A DNA stretch of 64,000 nucleotides from Ascarosepion bandense (Eukaryota > Mollusca > Cephalopoda > Sepiida > Sepiidae): the NCBI GenBank assembly GCA_037127315.1, contig JBBBDQ010000398.1:4837501-4901500 (forward strand). The letters are read 5' to 3'. A program made the position numbers and the translations under genes. Of this stretch, positions 1 to 10,869 are shown one piece after another (position 1 is the stretch's first letter; each line of letters starts with the position of its first letter). Under the pieces are notes generated by a model, which ran no database searches, was not told where the DNA came from, and worked only from the letters and a program-made list of their open reading frames with translations.

Positions 1-160
1 AGGCCACATTTCGACGATGGGAAAGTGGCTGCAGTCGAGTCGCCAGATCAGTACCTATCACATTACAGACTCTCCTTTGGAGCTTGTCAAGAACACTGAG
101 AACGGCAGGGGCACCTGACCATAAATGGCAGCAGTACTCAAGGTAGCGATGCTTAAGGTA
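1..160 (-). mobile_element. jockey-type LINE fragment (ORF2 C-terminal region)
   Basis: The stretch matches the complement of the ORF2 C-terminal region seen in the better copy at 54762-55697. The same order of words recurs: a CACATTACAGA block, TTGTCAAGAACAC, and GGGGCACCTGACCA. It is cut by the window edge and ends near 160, where A-rich sequence starts. It is too short and decayed to encode anything. Only its membership of the family repeated through this window can be supported. Confidence 0.6.
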
Positions 161-736
161 GTGCTTGTGTCATTTTTTTAAAAAGGTTTAAATGAAAATC
201 AACAAAATATTTTATGGAGTTTGTGGGACTGAAACATTTTCAGCACTAACTCACACGCACACACACATACACATACATACAAAATCATACATACACACAT
301 ATAAACACACAAAAACATACACATACACACACAAAAACACACACAAACATACACACACACACACACACTCATCGATAGATTGAATGAATTTTTATTTTAT
401 TTCTATATATTTTCTTTAAATATTATGCCGGTAGATATAATATACAGTATTAAAAAAAAACGGCTCATCTACTCAAACACGGGCATATACTAAAATAGAA
501 ACTTATGCCGTAAATATATATATATATATATAGGTAAATAAATATATTGTGTATTGACAGCAAACATCTCTTTATGCAGGTTTCATTAAAGATGACAAAG
601 AAGGTATTATGCTAAAGATTTTATTTTAATTTTTCATGTGACCTTATAATTTTTAATTTCAGAATATAAGTTAAAAATTCAGGACATAAAAAGTCAGAAG
701 ATTAAAAATAAAATACCAAAAATTATATATAAATAA

Positions 737-791
<55 letters not shown>

Positions 792-998
792 GTTAATAAA
801 GTATATATATAATTACTTCTAACGTATTAAGTCATTTGGCTTGCAGTTCGAACGGTATCAGTTATTAATTCACTATTGATTACCAAACCATTTCATTAAT
901 TACCAGAACCATTTTACATTTCTCGACCGTTGATTAATTACTTTGTCCTAATTGTTATTGTAAGTAACTCTATATTGACTACATTGCCACCTTGTACG

Positions 999-1048
<50 letters not shown>

Positions 1049-1428
1049 GGGGTGCGTGAGAGAGAGAGAGAGAGAGAATATGATATATACATTTTTATAT
1101 ATCAAAATAATTTAAACAAATTAAAATAGAAAGCTATTCTTTCAAAAGAAATGCATAGGAAGTGCTTCAATAGCGAGATTATCCAGATCGTCAGATCCTC
1201 AAACGCGTTGTTATCACAATATGGGACTATTAATAATGTAAGTTACATATATTTTTATATTTGACTCCTCCTTTGTACGCATATACAATTAAAAGTAGAA
1301 AAAAACAGAAAAAACAAAAAGCCGTATAGTCACATGGTGTTTTAAACGACGATAAGATTACACAAAAATGTGTATACATTCTCATGAATATATATATATT
1401 ATGTATATATATATATACCTTCTCATGA

Positions 1429-1460
<32 letters not shown>

Positions 1461-1592
1461 CTGTGTGTCTGTATCCATATATATATTTATATATATATAC
1501 AAACCAAAGATATACACACAAATACACACGCATTCACTTTCAAATGCATCAATGTAAACATGTAAACAAATACAGACACACACAAACACGCA

Positions 1593-1628
<36 letters not shown>

Positions 1629-1845
1629 TGCGTTATATTTAAATATATGTATGCATAGGGATGAAAAACAAAAATATATACATAATCACAAAGGGAAATG
1701 TTCATATACATGCAACCACGCACCAAAGTATGTACGCCTATTCTAACACACATTTATAAGATAAATACACGTATATAATGAAAGAAACACTAATAAAAAA
1801 CAGACGGTCTACTTAAAGAGGTCTATATGCTATATATATATATTT
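161..1845. repeat. Microsatellite-rich spacer
   Basis: No gene is visible. The stretch holds a (CA)n/(CACATA)n tract at 246-369, (TA)n at about 512-532, 737-786 and 1003-1046, (GA)n at 1057-1077, and mixed (TA)/(TG)/(CA) tracts from 1386 to 1627. A word TTCTCATGAATATATA occurs twice (about 1379 and 1420), so this part grew by local duplication. Open frames here are translations of dinucleotide repeats (Tyr-Ile, His-Thr or Cys-Val runs) and are not genes. Confidence 0.85.
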
Positions 1846-1846
1846 A

Positions 1847-2487
1847 TTAGAGAAAACTTTGAAAATTCAAAGGTGTCGAATGTACATTTCGACATAGGAT
1901 CTCTAATAGAGACTCTACGTCACGTCAGCGACATTGATTTTTCCAAATGGCGAAGACCCTGGGTTAGAGTGTGGAGGGGTTTTAGGTTAACAACGGTCAC
2001 AAAGTGGAAAAGGACAGAGCTGGTAGTCGCGGGGTTACAGGGTGTTGAAATGGTATATTTAGGAAGTGGAGGAATAGGAGTTCATATTTTATTAAGATAT
2101 ACAACTAAATGAGTTAAATTACTTTTTAAAGTTAAGATTTTGGGCTGTTTGAAGAGGTGTATTTAGGCGAGAAGGAATGGGTTTCAATATAAGATTTTAT
2201 AAATTTTTATTTAAGTTTATTTGATTAAACCTTTTAGGGAGAAGCGAGCTAAATGCCAATTACAGGAAGTTATCAGTTTAAAAATTATTAGAGAAGAAAT
2301 TATTAGTGAAAAAGAAATATATATACATGTATGTGTTAACCAAGGGAAAAGGGGTTTAGTAAAAGAATCCATATTTTCTAAAAATAGGAAATTAAAAAAG
2401 CTTAGGATAGGAACGTAGAGGGGTTAAAATACTTTTTAAGGTTAACGTAAGGGTAAAATTAAGATTAAAACTTAAATTGAATCCTTA
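1847..2487 (+). repeat. Left arm of a 640-bp inverted repeat
   Basis: The arm is nearly identical to the reverse complement of 2952-3604. A 79-codon open frame at 1873-2112 is conserved in the other arm with a single residue change (MSNVHF versus MSDVHF), and the downstream AT-rich part also matches. I do not recognise the frame. Its conservation reflects the duplication and is not evidence of coding. The outer edge lies at TTAGAGAAAA. Confidence 0.9.
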
Positions 2488-2491
2488 TCCT

Positions 2492-2564
2492 GTTTTTTTT
2501 TTTGTTAGATGGAGAAATGCGGGCTTCATAAATCACTTTCTCCATCTAACAAAAAAAAAAAAAC
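2492..2564. repeat. Poly(T)/poly(A) hairpin inside the inverted repeat
   Basis: GTTAGATGGAGAAA (2504-2517) is complementary to TTTCTCCATCTAAC (2537-2550). The stem extends outward through a T-run on the left and an A-run on the right, giving about 25 paired bases around a 19-base loop. It sits just inside the left arm of the large palindrome. Confidence 0.85.
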
Positions 2565-2940
2565 AAAAAAAAAACGATTTCCGGACCTATATCGGTATGT
2601 CCGCCGGTCCTTTCAAACAAAGACTGTATAACCACAGGTACTCTTTTTCAAACCTCGGTCAGAGGTACCAGACAGCCCTTTCGCGGGCGTTCTAGAAAAT
2701 GAAAGAGGAAGGGCTGGATCCTGAAATTAGCGGGAAACTGTTAGGTTCAGCCCGTATTCCGGCGAAATTTTCGTGATAGGTGTTGTCTATGTTTACTGGA
2801 AAAAAATTCAATATTAAAATACCCCCAATAACACCGGCTACTAAATCTTAGGAGAGAATTCATCAGTAAGTGCCGCCACAAGGCAAATTTTTCCAATACC
2901 TAAATTTAGAATTTAAATCCCCGTTGACTAGATGTTAGAA
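2565..2940 (+). pseudogene. Penelope-like element, C-terminal GIY-YIG endonuclease remnant
   Basis: The plus strand reads TYIGMSAGPFKQRLYNH, then SFSN, then TALSRAF, and after a stop MKEEGLDPEISWKLLGSA. It ends near 2905 in a frame giving EFISKCRHKANF. A YIG motif followed by FKQR.YNH, an ALS helix, K.E..DP.I.W and a trailing S-KCRH-K block is the order I know from the GIY-YIG endonuclease at the end of PLE proteins. No reverse transcriptase part lies upstream, because the flank is the inverted-repeat arm. The frame is broken by stops, so this is a dead fragment forming the spacer of the palindrome. Confidence 0.7.
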
Positions 2941-2951
2941 TAGAAATTAAA

Positions 2952-3604
2952 AGGATTCAATTTAAGTTTTAATCTTAATTTTTCTCTAACGTTAAACTTA
3001 AAAAGTATTTTAACCTCCCTGTCTTCCTATCCCAAGCTTTTTTAATTGCCTATCTTTAGAAAATATGGATTCTTTTACTAAACCCCTTTTCCCTTGGTTA
3101 ACACATATATGTGTATATATATATTTTTTTCTCTAATATTTTTTCTCTAATATTTTTCTCTAATAATTTCAAATCTGATAACTTCCTGTAATTGGCATTT
3201 AGCTCGCTTCTCCCTAAAAGGTTTAATCAAATAAACTTAAATAAAAATTTATAAAATCTTATATTGAAACCCATTCCTTCTCGCCTAAATACACCTCTTC
3301 AAACAGCCCAAAATCTTAACTTTAAAAAGTAATTTAACTCATTTAGTTGTATATCTTAATAAAATATGAACTCCTATTCCTCCACTTCCTAAATATACCA
3401 TTTCAACACCCTGTAACCCCGCGACTACCAGCTCTGTCCTTTTCCACTTTGTGACCGTTGTTAACCTAAAACCCCTCCACACTCTAACCCAGGGTCTTCG
3501 CCATTTGGAAAAATCAATGTCGCTGACGTGACGTAGAGTCTCTATTAGAGATCCTATGTCGAAATGTACATCCGACACCTTTGAAGTTTGAAAATTTTCT
3601 CTAA
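2952..3604 (-). repeat. Right arm of the 640-bp inverted repeat
   Basis: This is the reverse complement of 1847-2487 with few substitutions and one expanded patch near 3110-3170, where a TATATA/TCTCTAATATT stretch has been duplicated. The 79-codon frame reappears on the minus strand at 3339-3578. High identity over arms this long suggests a recent origin or ongoing gene conversion. Confidence 0.9.
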
Positions 3605-3739
3605 TTTATATTAGCTCTGTATTCTTAATACATTGAGCTCTCTGCCTGAATCACATTTTAATGTAAAAAATTTTTAATATTGATTAGGATCAGGTTCTTG
3701 GAATTCACCTTCCTACTCTTCCACTTCGGATTAAAGAAA

Positions 3740-3801
<62 letters not shown>

Positions 3802-4640
3802 CAGAGCCTATCACACATATATACAGAAAAACAGAAAAACGCATATGCCCCAGTTATAGCTATACATAAATATATACATACATATTCACATACACAAATA
3901 TATATATGTATATATATGTATATATATATGTATATATATATATATATGTATGTATCCATATATATGTATACACATACATATATTTATATATATATATAAT
4001 TATATATAATTGTATACATACACACTGAAATATATATATATATGTATATAGATATTAGCACTCACAAATATACAAAAAAGCACTTGATTTTAAATACGCA
4101 GAAACGTAAAATGGCACACGTACTCATACCCCAAACACATATGTAATATGTAGTGAGTGTGTCATTGAATACGTGTGTATGTTTATGTATTACTTTTTCG
4201 GTTTGACGTGTAAGAGGACATTTGCAATCATACTCATATGAGATACTCGATCTTACTGCGTTGTTTTCGTGTGAAAACCATCTGGAGATAGATGAGAAAG
4301 AAATACATAACTGTCCACAGAGACTAGCCTTGCAATTCATAAAATGCCCCAAAAATTCTGTAGGTGTCTGTTGCACGTCATTCACGTAAATAACACCCCC
4401 ACACATACACACACACACGCGCGCGCGTGTGTTTGTATAAATGATATAGGAGGTGTAGTCAATTTTGAAAAGATGAGCTTCCTAATGTGTGATGTCGTGG
4501 GATTCAAATCTTTCTTTATTTTGTCTCGTTTTCCAAATTTTTCTTAATAAAATATTGAGAAAAAATGTATCAGTTTTTAGTGAATGATACATTTAACATA
4601 GTGACTACATTATATGAGATTTTATTATGTAGCTCAATGT
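3605..4640. repeat. AT-rich spacer with (TA)n and mixed microsatellites
   Basis: (TA)n lies at 3744-3800, mixed (TA)/(TG)/(CA) tracts at about 3898-4050, and a (CA)n(CG)n(TG)n tract at 4398-4432. The stretch 4060-4390 is non-repetitive, has stops in all frames and shows nothing I recognise. Confidence 0.7.
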
Positions 4641-5315
4641 TTTTTTCATCAAATTACCATTAAGCAACCAACGTTCGTCAAATTTTCAGTATATAATTTC
4701 TTCATCATATACAGTGAGGCAATTCTGCAACATCTAGAAGGATTCATCACTGGCGGCCACAATCGTAACAATATAATATATGCAAATGACACAGTAATGA
4801 TAGCAGCAACGGAAAAAAATAATAAGAGGCTAAACATAAACTATAACAAAAACTAAATTCATGATCATCAGCAAAAAGAGGAGTCGAAAATGTCAGTTCT
4901 AGTTTGGGAAAATTAAAGCCTAGCTGTTAAAGAAATTTAAATACTTGGGAAGTGTACTAACAAAGTACGGAAAAGTGAGACACTGGAGTCGGAAAGCCTA
5001 TTGGTATGGACAAGGACGCATTCAAGAAGCTAAGAAGAGTAATGAGAGAAAGAAAAATTTCGTTGAAGCAAGAAAAATTGAACATAATTGTTACGTAGTA
5101 TCTGTTCTCCTATACAGCAGCCAATCCTGGTCAATTTCATTTAAGATGAAGAAAAGACAGAAATCAGTTTCTACAGAAGGATGCTGAGAATACCATGGAC
5201 TGAACACGTAAGCAACTTCGAGATTTTGTAGAGAATGGGAACAAAAATGAAATTTAAACTTAACATTAGGAAGAAACAGTCGAAGTTTATTGGACACGTA
5301 ATGAAGAGGATGAAT
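4640..5315 (+). pseudogene. RTE-type LINE reverse transcriptase fragment, 5' piece (copy E1)
   Basis: Conceptual translation gives EAILQHLEGFITGG, NNIIYANDTVMIAA (the catalytic YADD box with the first Asp changed to Asn), an ILGK block, FYRRMLRIPWTEHVSN and FIGHVMKR. This is the second half of an RTE-clade reverse transcriptase and its C-terminal domain. Several frameshifts separate the blocks. It stops abruptly near 5315 where a SINE begins and resumes at 5588, so the SINE inserted into an older LINE. Confidence 0.75.
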
Positions 5316-5587
5316 GGGCGTTGTGTTGCAGTGGATATCAATTTGGAGCGACAAACCGGGGTGCCGAGTTCGAATTCAACTTGAATTCCTTGCATTCACT
5401 AACGTACAAATATCTTTGGGAAAGGTATTAATCCGTCTCTTTCCTCCAGTTATGGGTTAAATAATAGGACAGATTGGATTTTATAGCCTTTGCTGGCAAC
5501 CAGTCTACCGCAGAAAGATGTGTCAACTTACTGTGCAATAATCTTCTGCCCAGACATGATCGTCCAAAGCGTGTATCACGTATGGCA
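5316..5587 (+). mobile_element. SINE-A copy 1, inserted in RTE LINE E1
   Basis: This is one of five copies of a tRNA-derived SINE of about 300 bp (the others are at 19066, 31691, 33693 and 38723). The A-box-like TTGTGTTGCAGTGGATA, the B-box-like GAGTTCGAATTCAAC and the body words CCGTCTCTTTCCTCCAG and CAACCAGTCTACCGCAG are all present. The 3' hairpin found in other copies is partly deleted here. The flanks read through as RTE LINE. A GAAT on each side may be a target duplication, but this is weak. Confidence 0.85.
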
Positions 5588-5790
5588 GAATCTGATACTC
5601 ACAGTGAACATCAAGAGAAAGAGACACAGGGAAAACAGCACGTTTCATACTGATAGACTTAAGCAAATTGATAGTAGAACAAGGTTTAGGAGAAATAACA
5701 AAACAGAATATATTAATAGCTACAAGGGAAAGGAAGATGTGGAGGGTCATGACTGCCGGAGCGAACACGGCACATAAAAGAAGATGCTAT
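5588..5790 (+). pseudogene. RTE-type LINE 3' end (copy E1 resumed)
   Basis: NLILT, then the I-K-K-R-H-R-E-N block, LKQIDSR and, in another frame, ATRERKMWRVM continue E1 after the SINE. The end ACACGGCACATAAAAGAAG matches the family terminus ACACATAG(AAG)n seen at 54142 and in the complement at 59213. Confidence 0.75.
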
Positions 5791-5922
5791 TATTAATGTT
5801 CTAAATGACTGTTTTTTAACTTATAAAGCGTGAGGCAGAAATACCTACGATATTATAAACTGCTCATCTGGGTGGTGTTATTGAACGTAGGCAAGTTATA
5901 TGGTATCTCTATCTATGTAATA
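5791..5922. other. Short unassigned spacer
   Basis: AT-rich sequence between the RTE 3' end and the Helitron-like copy. No feature is recognised. Confidence 0.5.
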
Positions 5923-6583
5923 CTAGCAGTATAGCCCCGCGTTGCTCGGGTGTAATGGAAGCTTTAAAACTATTCCATGGTCCTGGAGCTCAGACTATTT
6001 GGACGTTGGCACGAAAGAATAGTTGTTTCATGCTAAAGCGAAACCGTAGACTGAAAGAACAATGAATGGATGTAAGTCAAATTTTGATTTCCTGGTATCG
6101 ATATCAAAGAAGTTTTTTTCGTCGTAAACTGAATTTTGAAGACTAAATAAGTCCTCTGAGTAAATGGTATCATGACTGAGACTAAGAACTACAATTATAC
6201 CTACTTAGAGCCAAATACGAAGCAAAAATTAAAATAAAAGGGCTGAAAAACATACAGATATACAGCCAGATAAACAGACACACACACAATCATTTTGCAT
6301 TTTATATATATTTATTATCGATTTCCTGCACTATTGTAAGAACTGCAACCTTGAAGCTTCTGAATATTGTTTCTTATGCATTTGTCTATGAGTGTATCAA
6401 ATTTGATTAAAATCCTTCTATCATCCGATTTTTTCGATTATCGATTATCAGTATTTATCGGGGGTACTTCGACACAAAACGTAACTAAGAACATTCGCAG
6501 ACGCTTATAGTACAACTGTGTAAATTTTCAAGAAAATTTGTTTTCAGCCGTTTCGAAGTCTATAGGTAACGGATACACAGAAA

Positions 6584-6622
<39 letters not shown>

Positions 6623-6664
6623 ACACACACACACACACAGAGAGAGACAAAGTTCCATTTATAA
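5923..6664 (-). mobile_element. Helitron-like non-autonomous element, copy 1
   Basis: On the minus strand the element runs from TTATAAATGGAACTTTGTC to a 3' end made of a short hairpin (CCCG/CGGG stem), then CTATACTG, then CTAG followed by T. A 3' hairpin about 10 bases before CTAG, with insertion before T, is the Helitron signature. Four copies occur (5923, 30521, 47113, 63796), and all three that show the 3' end finish in CTAG|T. The canonical 5' TC is not clear. The interior is non-coding and contains a long (CA)n tract at 6584-6640. The Helitron call is inference. Confidence 0.55.
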
Positions 6665-6754
6665 ATATGTTTATATTTAGATCTTACCATTTCTTGTCAT
6701 ATACGATCAGTTACCATCCTGGTGGTTTGAAACGTTTTTAAAACTAGTGAATCT

Positions 6755-7150
6755 GTAATTGCAATACAAAATGACTTTCGTGCTTATGTCATGTTACGTC
6801 GGAATGATGCTGTTCCGGATAGAAAATCGATATTGCTATGGGCTGAAGATTTCAGGGCCACATGTTCAGCGTTTAAAAGAAAACCACTTGGATGACGCCG
6901 AAGCGTTCGGACTCCTGAAATTGTCCAGGCTTTGAAAGAGTCTGTTCTGCAATCTCCGACACGTTTTGCCTGCAAACATGCTTCTGCTTTGGAATTGTCT
7001 AATCGAGCAGACAGAAAAAATTTACCTACCGATTTGATGCTTTATGCATATAAATTAATGGTCGTTAAGGAACTATAAGAATGCAACTAGAAAAATTACA
7101 TGCTGTTACGATACCCTTCAAAATGTTCTGCAAATTCTGTATTTCTCTCA
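6755..7150 (+). pseudogene. Transposase-like helix-turn-helix remnant
   Basis: The plus strand reads SVIAIQNDFRAYVMLRRNDA, then a D-R-K-S-I-L-L-W block and FRATCSAFKRKP, a stop, RRSVRTPEIVQALKES, VLQSPTRFACKHASALELS and LMLYAYKLMVVKEL. The order resembles the N-terminal helix-turn-helix region (DUF4817-like) of mariner/Tc-type transposase-related proteins common in invertebrates. Stops fall at two points. It is cut at about 7150, where a jockey-type LINE takes over in the same orientation. No terminal inverted repeats were found, so a coding fragment is all that remains. Confidence 0.55.
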
Positions 7151-8149
7151 AATATATTAACGATCTCCCCGATGTAATAAGATCCCAAGTTGTCATATAC
7201 TCTGACGACACTACGGTTTACTCTCGTCTCGATCAAAAATCTGCCGAGGCTGAAAAAGCAAACCTCGCTGCCGAGCTTGAAAAGTACCTCCAATCCGTGG
7301 TGAAATGGTTCGTAAATTTCAATGCTTTCAAAACGAAGCTTCTATCTAGTAACCAACACAGACAATTGTTCCTCCCAACCATTAACATGAATCGGGCTTC
7401 TCTCCCTGAAAGTAAAACACTGCCCCTCACATCAGACCTTAAGTGGAATAACTATTTAGAATCCATAGCTAAATCCGCTGCTAGAAATGCCGGTTCTCTG
7501 TGTAGAGCCAGGAAGTTTTTCCCGTCCGAAACAATCCTGCACACATACAAATCAACAATCCGCCGGTGCATTGAATATTGCTGCCATATCTGGTCGGGTC
7601 CTCCTGCAACCCACGTAGGGGCCCTTAACAGAATCTAATAGAGAGTTTGTAATGTGATCGATCCCGACTTAGCAGCTAGGAGACGCAGTGTCGCTTTCCT
7701 GTTTCTCTTCTACAAATACTTTCACGACTTTTGCTCAGATGAACTTAGCTCATTGGTACCCGCTATGTATGAATTTGCTCGAGCAAATTAGATTAGCAAC
7801 TAGTTCCCATCCTTTTACCGTGAAACCAATTGTAAATGCAAAGTTTCCTCCATCAGCTTCTTTTCTCGCACTTTTCGCATGTGGAATTTCCTTCAGCATA
7901 CTTGCTTTTCCGACAGCTAGGATCTTCAAGAATTCAAATGTAAAGTTAATAGTCATCTCCTGTCTCACTAACTTACATACTCTTTCTCATGCTTTTTTCT
8001 CTCTCCGCCCCACTCGTTCGTATTCTCTTCCTTCTGATACTCTCTTCCTGACACACGCTGTAGCCTGTCACTCTTTCACATAACATCCCTCCTATGTAAC
8101 CCTTTGAACAACAGTGGCAATAAAATGCCTCTCTTGTGGCCACACAATT
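7150..8149 (+). mobile_element. jockey-type LINE, 5'-truncated copy (RT C-terminus to 3' end)
   Basis: The copy starts inside the reverse transcriptase at YINDLPDVIRSQV. It carries YSDDTTVYSRL (YADD with Ala to Ser), SDLKWNNYLESIAKSAA, the conserved IEYCCHIWSG block, CNVIDPDLAAR and FLFYKYFHDFCSDELSSLVP. The 3' end reads AACAGTGGCAATAAAATGCC and a (TA)n tail begins at 8150. There are two consecutive stops near 7636 and frameshifts further on. It is a dead, 5'-truncated LINE copy of the family whose longest member is at 40565. Confidence 0.85.
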
Positions 8150-8173
8150 ATATATATATATATATATATATAA
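8150..8173. repeat. (TA)n tail of a LINE copy
   Basis: The tract starts exactly where the LINE 3' end ACACAATT stops. The same position carries poly(A) in other copies (43277, 48852), so this microsatellite probably grew from the LINE tail. Confidence 0.7.
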
Positions 8174-8484
8174 AAGTGCATTTTCATCTCTTTGGCTGCT
8201 TCAATAGGCACATTTTTTGCTAGTGGGCGGAAAATGTGGAGGTACAGACCACCCGGATTAAAAGGGAGAATTAAATGGGGGATATCCTATCCACAAAATA
8301 CAACACAAATTTCAAGAAAAGACAACACAATAAAAAATGTGTGTATAAAATCAGAAAATAGTATATTTAACAACATATATACAGAATAAACAATATGTGT
8401 ATTTTTTGTATAATTTGTTTGCTGGAAAAAATGTCTTTTAGATTTAAGTGAATGTGGCTTTGAACAAAAAAGTATCTAAAAAAA

Positions 8485-8940
8485 AAGAATAGAGTACTGG
8501 ATTGCTATGTGTTGTCCATTCTTCAATATTGCAGTGAATGCTGGACAATATCATCAAAGATGAAGGATAAACTTGAAGCGACTGAAATGTGGTTATACGG
8601 AAGGATGCTGAGGATATCATGGATCGAGCATGTGAGCAATGATGAGGTCTTAGAAATGAAGGAAATTAATACTACGCATCAGGATGAGACAGCTGAAGTT
8701 CCTGGGACATTCAATGAGGAAGGAGGGCTTGGAGAACCGGATACTAACAGGCCAGATAGAGGGAAAAAGAGACAGGGGAAAGCAACGGATAACATATTTG
8801 AAGGACCTGATCAGGTGGATGATGGCATGAGGGTTGCATGGTGTAACTGGAGAAGGCGTACTAAGAGCCACCAGGGATAGGGAGACGTGGAAACCATGAT
8901 CGCGTACGTCTTGAAAGGGCAGGGCACATAGAAGAAGAAT
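8485..8940 (+). pseudogene. RTE-type LINE 3' fragment (copy E2)
   Basis: LDCYVLSILQYCSECWTISS, the K-L-E-A-T-E-M-W block, GRMLRISWIEHVSNDEV and GKKRQGKATD match the C-terminal domain of the RTE family in this window. After EHVSNDEV the long frame drifts out of the family frame, so it is shifted. The end GGGCACATAGAAGAAGAA is the family 3' terminus. The 5' truncation is near 8485. Confidence 0.75.
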
Positions 8941-9109
8941 TAATTTTTGTTTCTTTCATTTTTATGTGTCTAAACCACTAAGTAGGTGGAAAAGGAAAGG
9001 GTCGATGTATTTAAGATGAAAAAGAAGAGTGTGCGTGAGAAACAACCGAAGAGAAGGAAAACGGTCAGATAGAGAGAGTAGTAAGCAGTGTAAAACGAGT
9101 TCGTTTGTG

Positions 9110-9514
9110 GAAAAAGATTAATCAGTATATTTAATTATAAAGTCTATGTTCCTTTCCCTTTCCTGGCCGTTGAAATATGTAGAGGTTTTATTAACAGTTC
9201 AGGATATCTTGTTGTTGCTCTTGTTGTTGTTATCCTTTCCTTCTTCTTCTCTGTGGTATTGGTTGAGTCAACGACGGACCTGTCTCTCCGTTCTTTGGCC
9301 TCTTTGATCTCTGCGCCTTTCTGACTTTCTTGACCGGTCAGGGAACGTGCTTAAGTAGGGAATCTGGTCATGTGTTTGGATCCAAATGGTATTTTCATTC
9401 TTTAGGTGTGAAAAAACGTTTGACTGACGTCATATATGAATTTTCTATTTCCTATCCAATTAGGTTCAAGAATTTTGATTTTCACACACACTTGTTAAAT
9501 TTGCTTCGGTCTGG
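9110..9514. repeat. Dispersed repeat D1, copy 1
   Basis: The sequence is homologous to 22830-23392. Shared words are TATGTTCCTTTCCCTTT, the (GTT)n patch, CATATATGAATTTT and AGAATTTT; the GTCA.GGAACGTG block also recurs. A perfect TGACGTCA lies at about 9424 but is GGCGTCA in the other copy. No coding content is seen. The repeat is interrupted at 9515 by a LINE. Confidence 0.6.
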
Positions 9515-9851
9515 TTTTTTTTTAATCATTTCACTCCAAGCAAGGCATTTAACTGCCACTATTACGCTTGAGGCTACATAGGGGAAGCTAAATAAGAAAG
9601 AGTGGTTATATATAGGAAATGTCAGAAGTGGGGATGATAGATAGTTCGATGGATGGGAAGAGTGTTTGAAAGAATGGAAGCGAGCTAGTGTGTTAGGAGT
9701 TGTCCATTGACCTTACATTCAAACTCCTGGAGATTGCAGCCGTCGGGGAAGCAGTCATGTGGAAGGGAATTCCACAGTCGGGAAAGGCGAGAAAAGAAAC
9801 TATTGGAGCAGAAGCTGCGGTTGCATTTTATCGGTTTCACTGTAAAAGGGT
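9515..9851 (-). mobile_element. jockey-type LINE 3' end inserted in repeat D1
   Basis: Read on the minus strand this is a 5'-truncated LINE ending in a poly(A) tail (T-run at 9515-9523). It carries the 3' UTR word GGAGTGAAATGATT and the C-terminal ORF2 region. Repeat D1 resumes at GATCCGATTTTG just downstream, so the empty site can be reconstructed from the copy at 22830-23392. Confidence 0.75.
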
Positions 9852-10860
9852 TTTGATCCGATTTTGTGAGTGTGCAATATATAATTCTCTTTTCATGAAA
9901 GACCTCTACGTGAAGAACAAGTGGCCGTGTGGTTTTATTTTTTTCTTAGAAGGGAAAACACTCCTTTATATTAACATCTGACCGATATGGGGAGATAGCG
10001 CGGATCTTTTCTAGAAGACCTTTAGAGTTGAGATATTTGGTTTCAACAGGATTGGGCCCCATGCACTACGAGGGATCAAGAGAAACTTTGAGAGAAATGA
10101 TCTCATGCTTTTGATTTCTTTGCGCGTTGAAATTAGATAACCTACGCCTCACTCGATTTTGACCCTACTCTCGCAATTATTTTTCTGGTCGTTACTTGAA
10201 AGATGAATTCTGCAAATATCGACAAGCAACCATTGGAGACTGAAAGGCTGCTATTGGCTAAAATTGAGCAAAACCAGATAGTACGAAAGTAAGAATGGGC
10301 TGTATAAGAAGATGCCCCTGAACCCATTTCCATATTTGTGTACTACGTCTCATCTGTAACATGAGGTTGGTGAGTTTTTCAGATTACACACAGATAGATT
10401 TATGGCTTAACAAAATAACTTTTAATTTTAAATGTGTTTTACAAACCCGGCACTAATTCATTGTATCCTTTCGAAAGAACACTTTGTTCAGTTTGCAAAA
10501 ATTTCGTAATAAAGATAACATTTTGAATTCCACCAAATGCAAATAAATTATTTGCCTAGATGGCATTCTAGTGGGTTTAAATTTTAATATTTCTACACAT
10601 CGAACTAAATGCTATATTTTATGTTTAAGAGATTATCAGTAAGTCCTTTCCTTCTGCAAAAAATGGCTGTTCGGATAATGAGAACGTTAGAAATACTCTA
10701 CAACCGTGTATTAACAAGCAACTATAAGGTAGATGGCATTTTCTTAACCCATTAATTAACAAACATAACTCATTTTGAACAACAGTAAAACATTTTTAAT
10801 AACAGTTAACTTAGTCTTTTTATCAGCATTTAGAGGATTGTTCACGAAAATATATAAAGG
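9852..10860. other. No recognisable feature apart from the D1 remainder
   Basis: About 40 bases of repeat D1 continue to roughly 9890. Beyond that I see no homology to other parts of the window, no convincing open frame and no microsatellite. Confidence 0.5.
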
Positions 10861-10869
10861 AGGGAAGCT

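Noticed and set aside
1873..2112. 79-codon open frame conserved in both arms of the palindrome, considered as a gene
   Set aside because: Conservation is explained by the near-identity of the whole arm. The non-coding parts match equally well, there is no known domain, and no relative elsewhere in the window.
2855..2875. TCATCAG near 2862 as a hammerhead inside the Penelope fragment
   Set aside because: The flanks lack stem II and GAAA. It lies in degraded coding sequence.
9420..9432. TGACGTCA as a functional cAMP-response element
   Set aside because: The site is not kept in the other copy of the same repeat, and there is no gene nearby.
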